A program made the position numbers and the translations under genes. A DNA stretch of 60,114 nucleotides. Source: Treponema bryantii. Lineage in GTDB: Bacteria > Spirochaetota > Spirochaetia > Treponematales > Treponemataceae. Below, piece after piece: positions 1 to 6,992 of the stretch. A model generated the notes under the pieces. That model made no database searches. It was given only the letters and a program-made list of their open reading frames with translations, and had not been told where the DNA came from. Position 1 is the stretch's first letter; each line of letters opens with the position of its first letter. The stretch is taken from NCBI RefSeq assembly GCF_900113965.1, contig NZ_FORI01000013.1:1-60114 (forward strand), written 5' to 3'.

Positions 1-5
1 TTTCA

Positions 6-206
6 GCCTGCAAAATTGAAAATAAATAAAAACTGCAGGCTGATTTACAAGAAGAATATAAATTATAAGTCATAATTTTATTTTCTGAGCCTGTAAAATT
101 AAAAATATAAAAAAATTACAGGCTGAACTACAGAAAATCTATTAGTTATAAAACAAAATCCTATATATTAAGCCTGCAAAATCATTCAAATTGCAAATCT
201 GCAGGC
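6..206. repeat. Three 35-bp palindromic units (array locus 1)
   Basis: Three units lie at 6-40, 89-123 and 172-206. Each has 6-bp inverted arms (GCCTGC...GCAGGC, or GCCTGT...ACAGGC in the second, where both arms changed together) around a 23-nt AT-rich interior, giving exactly 35 bp. The gaps are 48 bp each, so the period is 83 bp. The same 35-bp architecture flanks the nuclease-like genes at 40.4 and 57.4 kb. No nuclease gene is visible here; one could lie left of the window. Gap sequences are AT-rich and unrelated to each other. Confidence 0.85.
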
Positions 207-268
207 TATAAAAACTGATCATGTGCAGCGCGCCAAGCATGGAGGGGTGCCGCAGGCAGCCACCGCAG

Positions 269-303
269 TAAACGGTGGTTGAGCTTGTCGAAACTACCGT
301 TTA
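269..303. repeat. Dispersed palindromic repeat (GGTTGAGC-TGTCGAAACC family)
   Basis: An imperfect inverted repeat runs from TAAACGGTGGTT to AACTACCGTTTA around a GAGCTTGTCG core. Near-identical copies lie at 34948-34974, 36596-36678 (two, inside a gene) and 49313-49337, with a variant at 39157-39192. It sits in a GC-rich intergenic patch (about 225-345) just past the stop of the minus-strand PHP gene. No coding function is seen in that patch. Confidence 0.8.
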
Positions 304-364
304 CGAGGAGGCCGAGCGACAGCGAGCCCCGGAACGCGTGTTGGAATGTGAATTTGCGCCGGAA

Positions 365-1207
365 TTAATTAAGAACTTTCAACAATTCTTCAAAATAATA
401 CTTATCTTCAATCTTCTTGCCGCCGCAAGTATGGCCAAGACGACGGTCGCTGCGGATTTTTTCTCCGTGGAAGTCGCTGCCGGCGGTAATTACAAAGCCA
501 ATTTTTCGGCCAAGTTCTTCAAGGCGGAGGCATTCTGTAACCCTGGCGCCCGGGTGAAAAGCTTCAATGCCCACAACGCCCTTCTCATAGCAATCAGTTA
601 AAAACTCAGGAAGGCGGCCCCACGACAGATAAAGAGACATAGGGTGCGCAATAACAGGCACACCGCCGCTTTCGCGAATGGCAACAATGGCCTCATCAAG
701 ATTTGTACAGACTCGGGGAACATACCATTTACGGCCCCTCGCAAGGTACTGGTCAAAGGCCTGCTGACGGGTCTTTACAACGCCGTGCTTTACAAGCTCA
801 GCCGCAAAGTGAGGGCGCCCAAGAACGGTGCCAGGAAAATCGGCTTCCAGTTCTTCAAGTGTTATATCAACTCCGTCCTCATTCATCTTCTGAATAATCA
901 TACTGTTGCGCTCAAAGCGGTTTTTTATAACGTTTTCTACTATTATATTAAGAGATTTTGAAGGTTCTTTTAGGCCAAGCCCCAGAAGGTGAAACTCTCC
1001 GGTAGGGAAAGTGATATTAATTTCAATTCCGGGAACAACTGTTACACCAAGCTCTGCACCGGCGCGCTTTGCTTCTTCAAGGCCGGCAGTTGTGTCGTGA
1101 TCTGTAATTGCAATGACTTTTATATTTTTATCGGCCGCTTTCTGAATAATCTGGGCCGGTGTGTACTGTCCGTCTGAAGCAGTGGTGTGAACATGTAAAT
1201 CTATCAT
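365..1207 (-). CDS. PHP-domain phosphoesterase (TrpH/YciV-like)
   Basis: This 280-residue cytosolic protein opens with the PHP metal motif MIDLHVHTTASDG, followed by ITDHDT near residue 35, PGIEI near 60, a central H-containing segment (GRPHF, VIAHP) and GSDFHG near residue 244. This is the full metal-ligand set of the TrpH-type polymerase and histidinol phosphatase (PHP) family. Family members hydrolyse 3',5'-nucleotide bisphosphates or act as 5'-3' RNases on short RNAs; which substrate applies here is not visible. Length is normal for the family. It is divergent from the cNMP-binding regulator gene, with about 85 bp between the starts. No clear SD precedes the ATG. Confidence 0.85.
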   Translation of the reverse strand: MIDLHVHTTASDGQYTPAQIIQKAADKNIKVIAITDHDTTAGLEEAKRAGAELGVTVVPGIEINITFPTGEFHLLGLGLKEPSKSLNIIVENVIKNRFERNSMIIQKMNEDGVDITLEELEADFPGTVLGRPHFAAELVKHGVVKTRQQAFDQYLARGRKWYVPRVCTNLDEAIVAIRESGGVPVIAHPMSLYLSWGRLPEFLTDCYEKGVVGIEAFHPGARVTECLRLEELGRKIGFVITAGSDFHGEKIRSDRRLGHTCGGKKIEDKYYFEELLKVLN

Positions 1208-1291
1208 AAGATAATAATAGCATTTTTTTCGAATGTGTGATACAATTTAGAGATAGTAGGAACACTATATTTAAAGGGGTTGTATAAGAGT

Positions 1292-2545
1292 ATGCCTAAA
1301 GCGATGCAATATACAAAAGGGTCTATCATCTATTTTGAGGGAGACCACGACGAGCGCATTTTTATTATGCAGCAGGGAGCGGTTCTTTTAACCAGCACCG
1401 ATATTGAATCTGGACAGCCGGTAGCTGAACAGGTTAAGAGCGGTGAGTTCTTTGGTGTAAAATCTGCACTTGGTCATTTCCGTCGCGAAGAAACTGCAAC
1501 TGCTCTTGTTCCTACTGTAGCTGTTGCTCTTACAATTCAGGAATTCGAAATCCTCTTCAGTAATAATAAAGCTCTGATTATGAAGATGCTCCGCGTTTTC
1601 TCTAATCAGCTGCGCCAGATTCATAAGAAAACTGAATCTATCTTGAACAATGTTCAGGAAGATCAGCAGACCGGTATGATTGCTGTTGCAAACAGCTTTT
1701 ATGATGATGAAGAGTTCCGTTCTGCCTGTGATGTTTATATGAAGTTTATGAAGCGTTACCCGAACAGCCCTCAGATTCCAGAAATTCAGAAAAAATATAA
1801 TGATGCAAAGCTTCGCGCAGACAAGCTTGCGGCTCTGAATCGTAATCCTGTTGTTGATTATGATGATGAAGGCGGAAATTCTTCCCTCAAGCTCTTCTCT
1901 TTGCCTGCATTTGAGCGTTTTGCCAAGACTTATGAGCCGGGCGAAGTCATTATTGCTGAGTATGAGCCGGGAGACAGTTTCTATCTGATTCAGAGTGGTC
2001 GAGTTCAGCTTGTGAAATGCGTAAACGGCAGCAAAAAGAATCTGGATGTTCTTAAACCTGGTGAATTCTTTGGTGAAATGGCAATTCTGGACAATTCTGC
2101 CCGTTCTGCAACCTGTATGGCTGCCGGAAAAGTAAAGTGTCTTGAATTCAATAAAGAAAACTTTGAGCTTTTGATTACAGGCAACCCTCAGATGGCCCTG
2201 CTTCTTCTTAAGCTTTTCTGTAAGCGTATTTACGACCAGAAGCGCCGCTTTAAGATTCTTGTTATTAAAGATCTTCAGGCCCGCATTGCAGATGTATTTA
2301 TGCTGCTTGATGAAATGAATCCGGTTATGAACGAAGCTGAAAAACAGCGCCGTTTCAACGTTACAATTTCAGATGTTGCCCACTGGGCCGGCCTCAATGC
2401 CGAAGTTACCCGCGATGAAATCAACAAGTTCGTAGAACGCCGCAAGATTGAAGTTTACGAAAACTACATTGTTGTAAACAACATCAACGACATGAAGCGC
2501 ACTGTAGACACCCGTGGCGGTGCTCGCGGCACAGGCCTCAACTAA
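1292..2545 (+). CDS. Tandem cyclic-nucleotide-binding domain protein (Crp/Fnr-like)
   Basis: The protein has 417 residues with two cNMP-binding beta-roll domains: about residues 10-115 (FEGDHDERIFIMQQGAV) and 210-325 (YEPGDSFYLIQSGRVQLV, then GEFFGEMAILDNSARSATC). The second carries the phosphate-cassette-like GEMA...RSA. A C-terminal segment (ISDVAHWAGLNAEVTRDEINKF) looks like a winged-helix DNA-binding region, so a Crp-type regulator is likely. I chose ATG 1292 because AAAGGGG at 1273-1279 is a ribosome site at workable spacing; a TTG at 1280 lies directly against it. The gene stands alone and is followed by tRNA-Thr. The ligand is unknown. Confidence 0.8.
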   Translation: MPKAMQYTKGSIIYFEGDHDERIFIMQQGAVLLTSTDIESGQPVAEQVKSGEFFGVKSALGHFRREETATALVPTVAVALTIQEFEILFSNNKALIMKMLRVFSNQLRQIHKKTESILNNVQEDQQTGMIAVANSFYDDEEFRSACDVYMKFMKRYPNSPQIPEIQKKYNDAKLRADKLAALNRNPVVDYDDEGGNSSLKLFSLPAFERFAKTYEPGEVIIAEYEPGDSFYLIQSGRVQLVKCVNGSKKNLDVLKPGEFFGEMAILDNSARSATCMAAGKVKCLEFNKENFELLITGNPQMALLLLKLFCKRIYDQKRRFKILVIKDLQARIADVFMLLDEMNPVMNEAEKQRRFNVTISDVAHWAGLNAEVTRDEINKFVERRKIEVYENYIVVNNINDMKRTVDTRGGARGTGLN

Positions 2546-2562
2546 TTAATCTCGTACATTTT

Positions 2563-2635
2563 GCCGACTTAGCTCACCTGGTAGAGCAGCACCCTCGTAA
2601 CGTGCAGGTAGTCAGTCCGAGTCTGACAGTCGGCT
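2563..2635 (+). tRNA. tRNA-Thr (anticodon CGT)
   Basis: A cloverleaf can be drawn: acceptor GCCGACT/AGTCGGC, a D arm with GGTAGAGC, an anticodon loop CTCGTAA giving anticodon CGT, and T arm GTCAG-TCCGAGT-CTGAC. The top of the anticodon stem has a C/C mismatch. CCA is not encoded. It starts 17 bp after the preceding gene and is followed by a terminator hairpin. Confidence 0.9.
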
Positions 2636-2645
2636 ATAATACACG

Positions 2646-2673
2646 CCGTGCATAAAATTATGTACGGTTTTTT
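2646..2673 (+). terminator. Rho-independent terminator after tRNA-Thr
   Basis: CCGTGCATAA pairs with TTATGTACGG (one G-T wobble) and is followed by six T. It lies 10 bp past the tRNA. Confidence 0.75.
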
Positions 2674-2691
2674 ATTGGAAGTCGGAAAATA

Positions 2692-2852
2692 CGGACTGAC
2701 TAGCGGAGTGAGCGCCTGAAAATTGCGAAAACGTGGAACAATTTTCAGGAAAAGGTGCCATGGATGGCACCGACAGCGAACGAAGACGCCCCGGAAGGAG
2801 CAAACACGATGTTTGCGACTGTAGGGGGGCAGTTCGAGTCCTGATTTCTGCT
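2692..2852 (+). other. tRNA-linked structured element B
   Basis: It begins with CGGACTGACTA (2692-2702), the exact reverse complement of the upstream tRNA-Thr T arm (2609-2619). It continues with GCGGAGTGAGCG, hairpin P1 (2715-2725 with 2739-2749, 11 bp), hairpin P2 (GGTGCCA-TGGA-TGGCACC, 2754-2771), AGCGAACG, and ends in a tRNA-tail-like CAGTTCGAGTC segment (2830-2852) just before a terminator. Element A at 31805-31962 has the same order with different stem sequences that keep pairing. No open reading frame is credible. It may be a structured RNA or a small mobile element that targets tRNA genes. Confidence 0.6.
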
Positions 2853-2861
2853 TGTATTAGA

Positions 2862-2888
2862 ATCCCGAACATCGGGATCTTTTTTTTT
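2862..2888 (+). terminator. Rho-independent terminator
   Basis: ATCCCGA-ACA-TCGGGAT is followed by a run of nine T. It closes tRNA-linked element B. Confidence 0.85.
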
Positions 2889-2978
2889 CATATTCCTGTT
2901 ACTAAAAAAATATAAAACTGTTATATTATATGAAACCCGCAACGCATGGCGGAGATTAAAAATATTAGGAAGCAGAAA

Positions 2979-3710
2979 ATGAAAAAAAACTTACTTACAT
3001 CTTTATTAATTTGCAGCCTTACTGCCACATTAATGATGTCTTGTGCATCAACTAAAAAATCAGACGTAGAATACAGTTATGATGATGAAGGCGACTCATA
3101 CGGAGTTTATGACGAAAATACAGAAGTCAGAAGAGAAAAAATCGCCGAACCGGAAGTTACAGACACCTTCTTGGGCGACTTTGATCCAATCCAGCTCCAG
3201 TCATTAATCGTACTCAAAAAATCAGGAAAAAAATTAAAGGCAAAAGAATACACAAAATTCTACCTTGTTCCAAGAAGCAACAGCATTGAAATCACCTTCC
3301 GCGACACCGCAAACGAAGTTTCAATTATCTGGTCAAAGGCCGAAAGAGACAAAATCATAGAAGCCTGCAATACCTTCCTTACCCAGTACGAAGAAAAAAC
3401 AGTGCCACACCACAAGGTAAATCCACGCACTGCATACTTCAACTCAAAATGCAGCCTCTGGTACGGAGTTCTGAATGCCGACAACGGCTGTTCCCGCAAC
3501 GACTACTATCTCAACTGCGAGTTCATTGACAAAAAGCCATACCTTCTATTCAAGTTCTCTCCAACCCGCTGCGACGAGCTCGATCAGTTTACTCCATCAG
3601 TTTCGTTCTATATGTCTCCAACTCACATCCGCGAGTTTATCGAAGTAATTTCCCAGGACAACCTCGAATACCAGCTCAAAGAAAAACGCGAAAGAGCGTA
3701 TACATACTAA
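2979..3710 (+). CDS. Putative lipoprotein, function unknown
   Basis: The protein has 243 residues with a type II signal peptide: MKKNLLTSLLICSLTATLMMSCAST, where the lipobox MMSC puts the lipidated Cys near residue 23. An acidic linker follows (YDDEGDSYGVYDENTE). ATG 2979 is preferred over an upstream in-frame ATG (2946) because AGGAAG lies 6 nt before it and the signal peptide then starts properly. The mature part has no motif I recognise. Mixed alpha/beta composition and conserved Trp/Cys-bearing segments (SKCSLWYGVLNAD) suggest a globular periplasmic protein anchored to a membrane. It is a single-gene unit. Confidence 0.75.
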   Translation: MKKNLLTSLLICSLTATLMMSCASTKKSDVEYSYDDEGDSYGVYDENTEVRREKIAEPEVTDTFLGDFDPIQLQSLIVLKKSGKKLKAKEYTKFYLVPRSNSIEITFRDTANEVSIIWSKAERDKIIEACNTFLTQYEEKTVPHHKVNPRTAYFNSKCSLWYGVLNADNGCSRNDYYLNCEFIDKKPYLLFKFSPTRCDELDQFTPSVSFYMSPTHIREFIEVISQDNLEYQLKEKRERAYTY

Positions 3711-3729
3711 TTAAAAATCACCCTGCTGT

Positions 3730-3827
3730 AATTCGCCAAAAATGGCGAATTAACCACCGAAAATACTTATAATTCGCCATATTTGGCGAATTATAAATTT
3801 GACTTTCACTAATTCCTGTGCTATATT
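3730..3827 (+). promoter_or_regulatory. hipBA promoter with two palindromic operators
   Basis: Two inverted repeats share the core AATTCGCCA-N4-TGGCGAATT. O1 is at 3730-3751; O2 is at 3768-3795, extended by TAT/ATA. Their centres are 41 bp apart, close to four helical turns. O2 ends three bases before a TTGACT -35 (3799-3804), which is followed at 17 bp by a TATATT -10 (3822-3827). The -10 ends 6 nt before the hipB ATG, so the mRNA should be leaderless or nearly so. HipB autorepression through paired operators is established for hipBA; its use here is inferred from position. Confidence 0.85.
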
Positions 3828-3833
3828 CAAGTC

Positions 3834-4184
3834 ATGAATATGAAGGCAGTTTATACAGATGAACAACTCATAAAAGAATTTGGCGAAAGAATCAAAGTGA
3901 ACCGAATCCGCTCTGGTTTTACGCAGGAAGAGCTTGCAAAACAGAGTGGGGTTGCCAAAAGAACAATTGAGCGCGCAGAAATGGGCGAAAGTATACAGTT
4001 CTTAAATGTTATAAAGCTTCTTCGCGCCCTTGGACATCTAGATTCTCTTGAGGTTTTGTTGCCATCATTAGAAAAAACTCCTTTTGAATACATAAAATCA
4101 CCCAAAATAGAAAAACGTCAGCGATATCGCCATGTAGCAGAAAAACAGGCAGATTACGGTTTTAAGTGGGGAGATGAAGAATGA
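3834..4184 (+). CDS. hipB: HipB-type antitoxin, XRE-family repressor
   Basis: This 116-residue protein has a helix-turn-helix of the HTH_3/XRE type at residues about 14-70 (RIKVNRIRSGFTQEELAKQSGVAKRTIERAEMG). It is predicted to neutralise HipA and repress its own promoter through the upstream palindromes. No ribosome site precedes ATG 3834. The promoter -10 lies immediately upstream, consistent with a leaderless start; ATG 3840 is an alternative. It overlaps hipA by 4 bp (ATGA), so translation is coupled. The basic C-terminal tail (KRQRYRHVAEKQ) may contact HipA or DNA. Confidence 0.88.
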   Translation: MNMKAVYTDEQLIKEFGERIKVNRIRSGFTQEELAKQSGVAKRTIERAEMGESIQFLNVIKLLRALGHLDSLEVLLPSLEKTPFEYIKSPKIEKRQRYRHVAEKQADYGFKWGDEE

Positions 4185-5497
4185 TAAATACAGCTCTTGT
4201 AAAGCTATGGGGAACAACCATAGGTGCGGTTTCTTTAGATGATTCACAAAGAACGGCAGATTTTGAATATGACCTGTCCTTTGTTTCCAGCGGAATAGAA
4301 GTGTCTCCAATCGTAATGCCATTAAAAAGAGGTGTTTACACTTTTCCCTCTCTTCCTTACGAAAGTTTTCATGGTTTACCGGGCCTGCTTTCAGACTCCT
4401 TGCCAGACAAATTTGGAAATGAACTTATTAATGTATGGCTTGCAAAGCAGGGGCGGCTTCCCGAATCCTTTAATGCAGTAGAGCGTCTTTGTTATACAGG
4501 TACTCGCGGAATGGGTGCCTTAGAATATGAACCAGCCGTATCTTCTCTTGTAGAAGAGTCAAGTCAGATTCAAGTATCCGAGCTGGTAGAATTGGCTTCT
4601 ACAGTATTATCAAACAGAAAGAATCTAAAAGTTGTTTTAGAAGAATGTGATAAAAAACAGCTTGCAGAATCCCTTAAACATATAATAAGCATAGGAACTT
4701 CTGCCGGCGGGGCAAGAGCAAAAGCTGTTATAGCCTGGAATCCAAAAACAAATGAAGTTCGTTCCGGGCAGATAAAAACAAATTCAGATTTTGAATATTG
4801 GCTTATAAAATTTAGTGGAGTAAGTGGTAATAAAGATAAGGAAGATGAAGATCTTTCTGATTTTGGAATGATAGAATATGCCTATTATCTTATGGCAAAA
4901 GACTGCGGAATAAATATGATGCCTTGCCGGCTTCTTGATGATGGTAAAAACCGTCATTTTATGACAAAACGTTTTGACCGTACAAGCGAAGGCAAAAAAC
5001 TTCATATGCAGTCACTGGCAGCTATGGGACATTTTGATTTTAATGCAGCTGGCAGTACAAGTTACGAACAGTGCTTTACAATATTAAATACCCTAGGGCT
5101 TGGTCATTATGAAAAACTGGACATGTTCCGCCGCATGGTCTTTAATGTTGCAGCCTGCAATTGTGATGATCATGTAAAAAATATTTCTTTTTTGATGGAT
5201 AGAAGCGGTAAATGGTCTTTAGCACCAGCTTATGATGTATCATTTGCTTATAATCCCGATGGAGCGTGGACCAGCTCTCATCAAATGACAATAAATGGGA
5301 AGCGAAAAAAGATTGAATTTTCAGATTTTGAAAATTGCGCAAAAATTGCAGGTCTTAAAAATGCAGAAGTAAAAGATGCTGTTGCTGATGTTTGTGCGTC
5401 AGTTTCCCACTGGAAAGATTTTGCAGAAAAGTCCGGTGTATCAGAAGAGCGGATTAAAGCAATAGCTTTACTGCTTGCTGATATCTTCAAAGCTTAA
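4181..5497 (+). CDS. hipA: HipA-type serine/threonine kinase toxin
   Basis: This 438-residue protein has the usual HipA length. The N-terminal HipA couple domain (VKLWGTTIGAVSLD...) is followed by the kinase fold with the Gly-rich GTSAGGARAK loop near residue 172, the catalytic CDDHVKN near 327 (equivalent to the DRHxKN motif) and the metal-binding DVSF near 351. All expected catalytic positions are present, so it looks active. Known HipA proteins phosphorylate aminoacyl-tRNA synthetases such as GltX and cause growth arrest. It overlaps hipB by 4 bp. Its last 30 bp overlap the convergent NusG-paralogue gene, so the two transcripts are antisense at their 3' ends. Confidence 0.9.
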   Translation: MINTALVKLWGTTIGAVSLDDSQRTADFEYDLSFVSSGIEVSPIVMPLKRGVYTFPSLPYESFHGLPGLLSDSLPDKFGNELINVWLAKQGRLPESFNAVERLCYTGTRGMGALEYEPAVSSLVEESSQIQVSELVELASTVLSNRKNLKVVLEECDKKQLAESLKHIISIGTSAGGARAKAVIAWNPKTNEVRSGQIKTNSDFEYWLIKFSGVSGNKDKEDEDLSDFGMIEYAYYLMAKDCGINMMPCRLLDDGKNRHFMTKRFDRTSEGKKLHMQSLAAMGHFDFNAAGSTSYEQCFTILNTLGLGHYEKLDMFRRMVFNVAACNCDDHVKNISFLMDRSGKWSLAPAYDVSFAYNPDGAWTSSHQMTINGKRKKIEFSDFENCAKIAGLKNAEVKDAVADVCASVSHWKDFAEKSGVSEERIKAIALLLADIFKA

Positions 5498-5989
5498 GTC
5501 CATGGTGTGAGCCGTGCCGCCAAAGTCTACGCAGATTTTGGCGCGCTGCTTGCGTTTGTCTACTTTTATGATGCTGCCTTCAAAGCCCTTGAGCGGACCT
5601 TCAATAACCACTATGCGGTCGTTGTCATCAAAACGAACAAGTGAAGGACCAATTCTTGGTCCAAGTCCCAGAAAATGCTGAATAATCTGCAGGTCATGCT
5701 CTCCAAGGGGCACAATGTCCGTATTGCTATTCAGAAAGTGGTAAAAATCCGGAACCTTTTTGAGTGCTGCAAGTGTAAATGAATCTACACCGTTCACTGT
5801 CTGTAAAATAATGTACGAAGGAAACATTGGCTGCACTTGTGTAAGAAGCTTTCCCTGTCGACGTATAGTAAGCTCTCGTGTGAGGTATATAAAATTATGC
5901 TTATCTGCAAGCTGCGGAGCAAATTTTCGAACGTTATCTATAAAAGACTGTTCCTTGCCTGACGCTACCTGAATAATAAAGTACTGCAA
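5468..5989 (-). CDS. NusG paralogue, LoaP/UpxY-like antiterminator
   Basis: This 173-residue protein has an NGN domain (about 1-105, starting MQYFIIQVASGKEQ) and a C-terminal KOW domain (about 118-165, DRIVVIEGPLKGFEGSIIKVDKRKQRAKICVD). This is the arrangement of specialised NusG paralogues that promote readthrough of long polysaccharide or metabolite operons. The start is TTG, supported by GAGGTGA about 6 nt upstream; that site overlaps the stop of the PIN toxin gene, so expression is coupled to the upstream toxin-antitoxin pair. The AT-rich polysaccharide locus begins 1.65 kb away on the opposite strand and is the obvious candidate target, but this is inference. Confidence 0.8.
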   Translation of the reverse strand: MQYFIIQVASGKEQSFIDNVRKFAPQLADKHNFIYLTRELTIRRQGKLLTQVQPMFPSYIILQTVNGVDSFTLAALKKVPDFYHFLNSNTDIVPLGEHDLQIIQHFLGLGPRIGPSLVRFDDNDRIVVIEGPLKGFEGSIIKVDKRKQRAKICVDFGGTAHTMDLSFEDISKQ

Positions 5990-6000
5990 TTTCGCTCACC

Positions 6001-6435
6001 TCATCTGTAATCCCGCAACTCAAAGCTTTGGAAAACTTCAAAATCCCGTGGATTCGCTGTGATTATGGATGTAATGTTGTTCGAAAGATAACACGAGGCC
6101 ATTTGAGTGTCGTTTATGCGATTACGACCAAGTATGTACATATTCATCCAGGCGAGAGTTCGTTTAAAGGAAGTGTCGTTGGGGTAGAGAACTTTTACCC
6201 TGTCAAGATCGCACCAGAAATCAATAACATCAATAGCTTCCTGGATTGTAAAAGCATTAGAAAACCTTTTAGAATCAGTAATTACATGAAGAAATTCATT
6301 AAAACAGTTAAAGTATATTGCAATTTGAATAGATTCATCATCGATAAGCCTTGAGAATAAAGCATGTGCATTTTTGTTCCTGGGAGAATCCTGCCAGTAT
6401 AAATCTACGAGAAAACAGGTATCAAGACCAATCAT
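6001..6435 (-). CDS. PIN-domain toxin, VapC-like
   Basis: This 144-residue protein begins MIGLDTCFLVDLY (first acidic residue D5). The other PIN acidic positions follow: E at NEFLH near residue 48, D in NRINDTQMA near 110 and the ITANPRDF segment near 128. Family members are Mg-dependent endoribonucleases that cleave tRNA or rRNA. It overlaps the antitoxin stop by 4 bp and its own stop is embedded in the ribosome site of the NusG paralogue. All three genes look like one operon from the 6711-6739 promoter. Confidence 0.85.
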   Translation of the reverse strand: MIGLDTCFLVDLYWQDSPRNKNAHALFSRLIDDESIQIAIYFNCFNEFLHVITDSKRFSNAFTIQEAIDVIDFWCDLDRVKVLYPNDTSFKRTLAWMNMYILGRNRINDTQMASCYLSNNITSIITANPRDFEVFQSFELRDYR

Positions 6436-6704
6436 AGTTTAATCCTCCCGCTAATAAAATCTTCTTTCCATGAATCATCAGAAAGAAAATCTGAGGCACC
6501 AGGTCTTAGCGAAACAGTTCTTGAAAAATCAATATCTTTCAGGCTTTTCTTCGTTTTAAAATGCAGGTCAGCGTAATCCTGCATGGCATTACGAATAAGT
6601 TCAGAAGCTTTACGCCCCTGCTTCTGAGCCTGAAACTGATAGTCTTCATACAACTGCACACCTACATAAAGGGTCACAGGTTTTAAATTATATGGATAAC
6701 TCAT
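6432..6704 (-). CDS. Antitoxin partner of the PIN toxin, probable ribbon-helix-helix
   Basis: The protein has 90 residues. The N-terminus (KPVTLYVGVQLYEDYQFQAQKQGRKASELIRNAMQDY) has the beta-strand plus two-helix pattern of ribbon-helix-helix antitoxins. The acidic C-terminal tail (DFLSDDSWKEDFISGRIKL) fits a toxin-binding segment. ATG 6704 was chosen because a perfect consensus promoter ends 6 nt upstream. A longer in-frame reading to 6977 runs through the promoter and a GC-rich repeat and is rejected. No SD is present, so translation should be leaderless. Confidence 0.83.
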   Translation of the reverse strand: MSYPYNLKPVTLYVGVQLYEDYQFQAQKQGRKASELIRNAMQDYADLHFKTKKSLKDIDFSRTVSLRPGASDFLSDDSWKEDFISGRIKL

Positions 6705-6710
6705 ACGGTT

Positions 6711-6739
6711 ATTATATGTATGAATTGTATGTATGTCAA
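6711..6739 (-). promoter_or_regulatory. Consensus promoter with direct-repeat operator, antitoxin operon
   Basis: On the minus strand, TTGACA (6739-6734), a 17-nt spacer and TATAAT (6716-6711) match the sigma-70 consensus exactly. The -10 is 6 nt from the antitoxin ATG. The spacer region carries the direct repeat TGTATG-AAT-TGTATG-TATG (plus-strand reading, 6717-6734), a plausible ribbon-helix-helix operator overlying the promoter. Confidence 0.88.
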
Positions 6740-6748
6740 TATTTTTTT

Positions 6749-6905
6749 TCGGGCAGTCCCCCGGCGGCCGCATCCGCGGCCGGCGGCGTCGGCACTTCCG
6801 CAATTCCGCTGCCGCTGCAGCATCCTCGGCGGCGAAATCCGCCGCCTCCGGTTGCCTCGCAAGGTTGTTGAAACAACCTCGCTCGCCGCTCCAGCGCCTA
6901 CTGCA
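6749..6905. repeat. GC-rich palindromic repeat island
   Basis: An abrupt GC-rich block lies between AT-rich flanks. It contains nested inverted repeats: CGGCGGCCGC/GCGGCCGGCG, TCGGCGGCG-AAAT-CCGCCGCC and AGGTTGTT-GAAACAACCT. Base use is unlike the neighbouring genes. It sits at the broken 5' side of the CotH pseudogene and may have arrived by insertion. No credible coding signal. Confidence 0.6.
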
Positions 6906-6992
6906 GATAGAATTGCTAAATAATTCCCGTAAAAAACATACAAAAAATCTACGATTTGTTTTTATGGAAAAATGCATTTTGGACCAAATTAG

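Noticed and set aside
2830-2852. Additional tRNA gene at the end of element B
   Set aside because: Only a T-arm/acceptor-like tail is present; no D or anticodon arm can be drawn.
6705-6977. Long N-terminal extension of the antitoxin
   Set aside because: It would read through a perfect promoter and the GC-rich repeat island.
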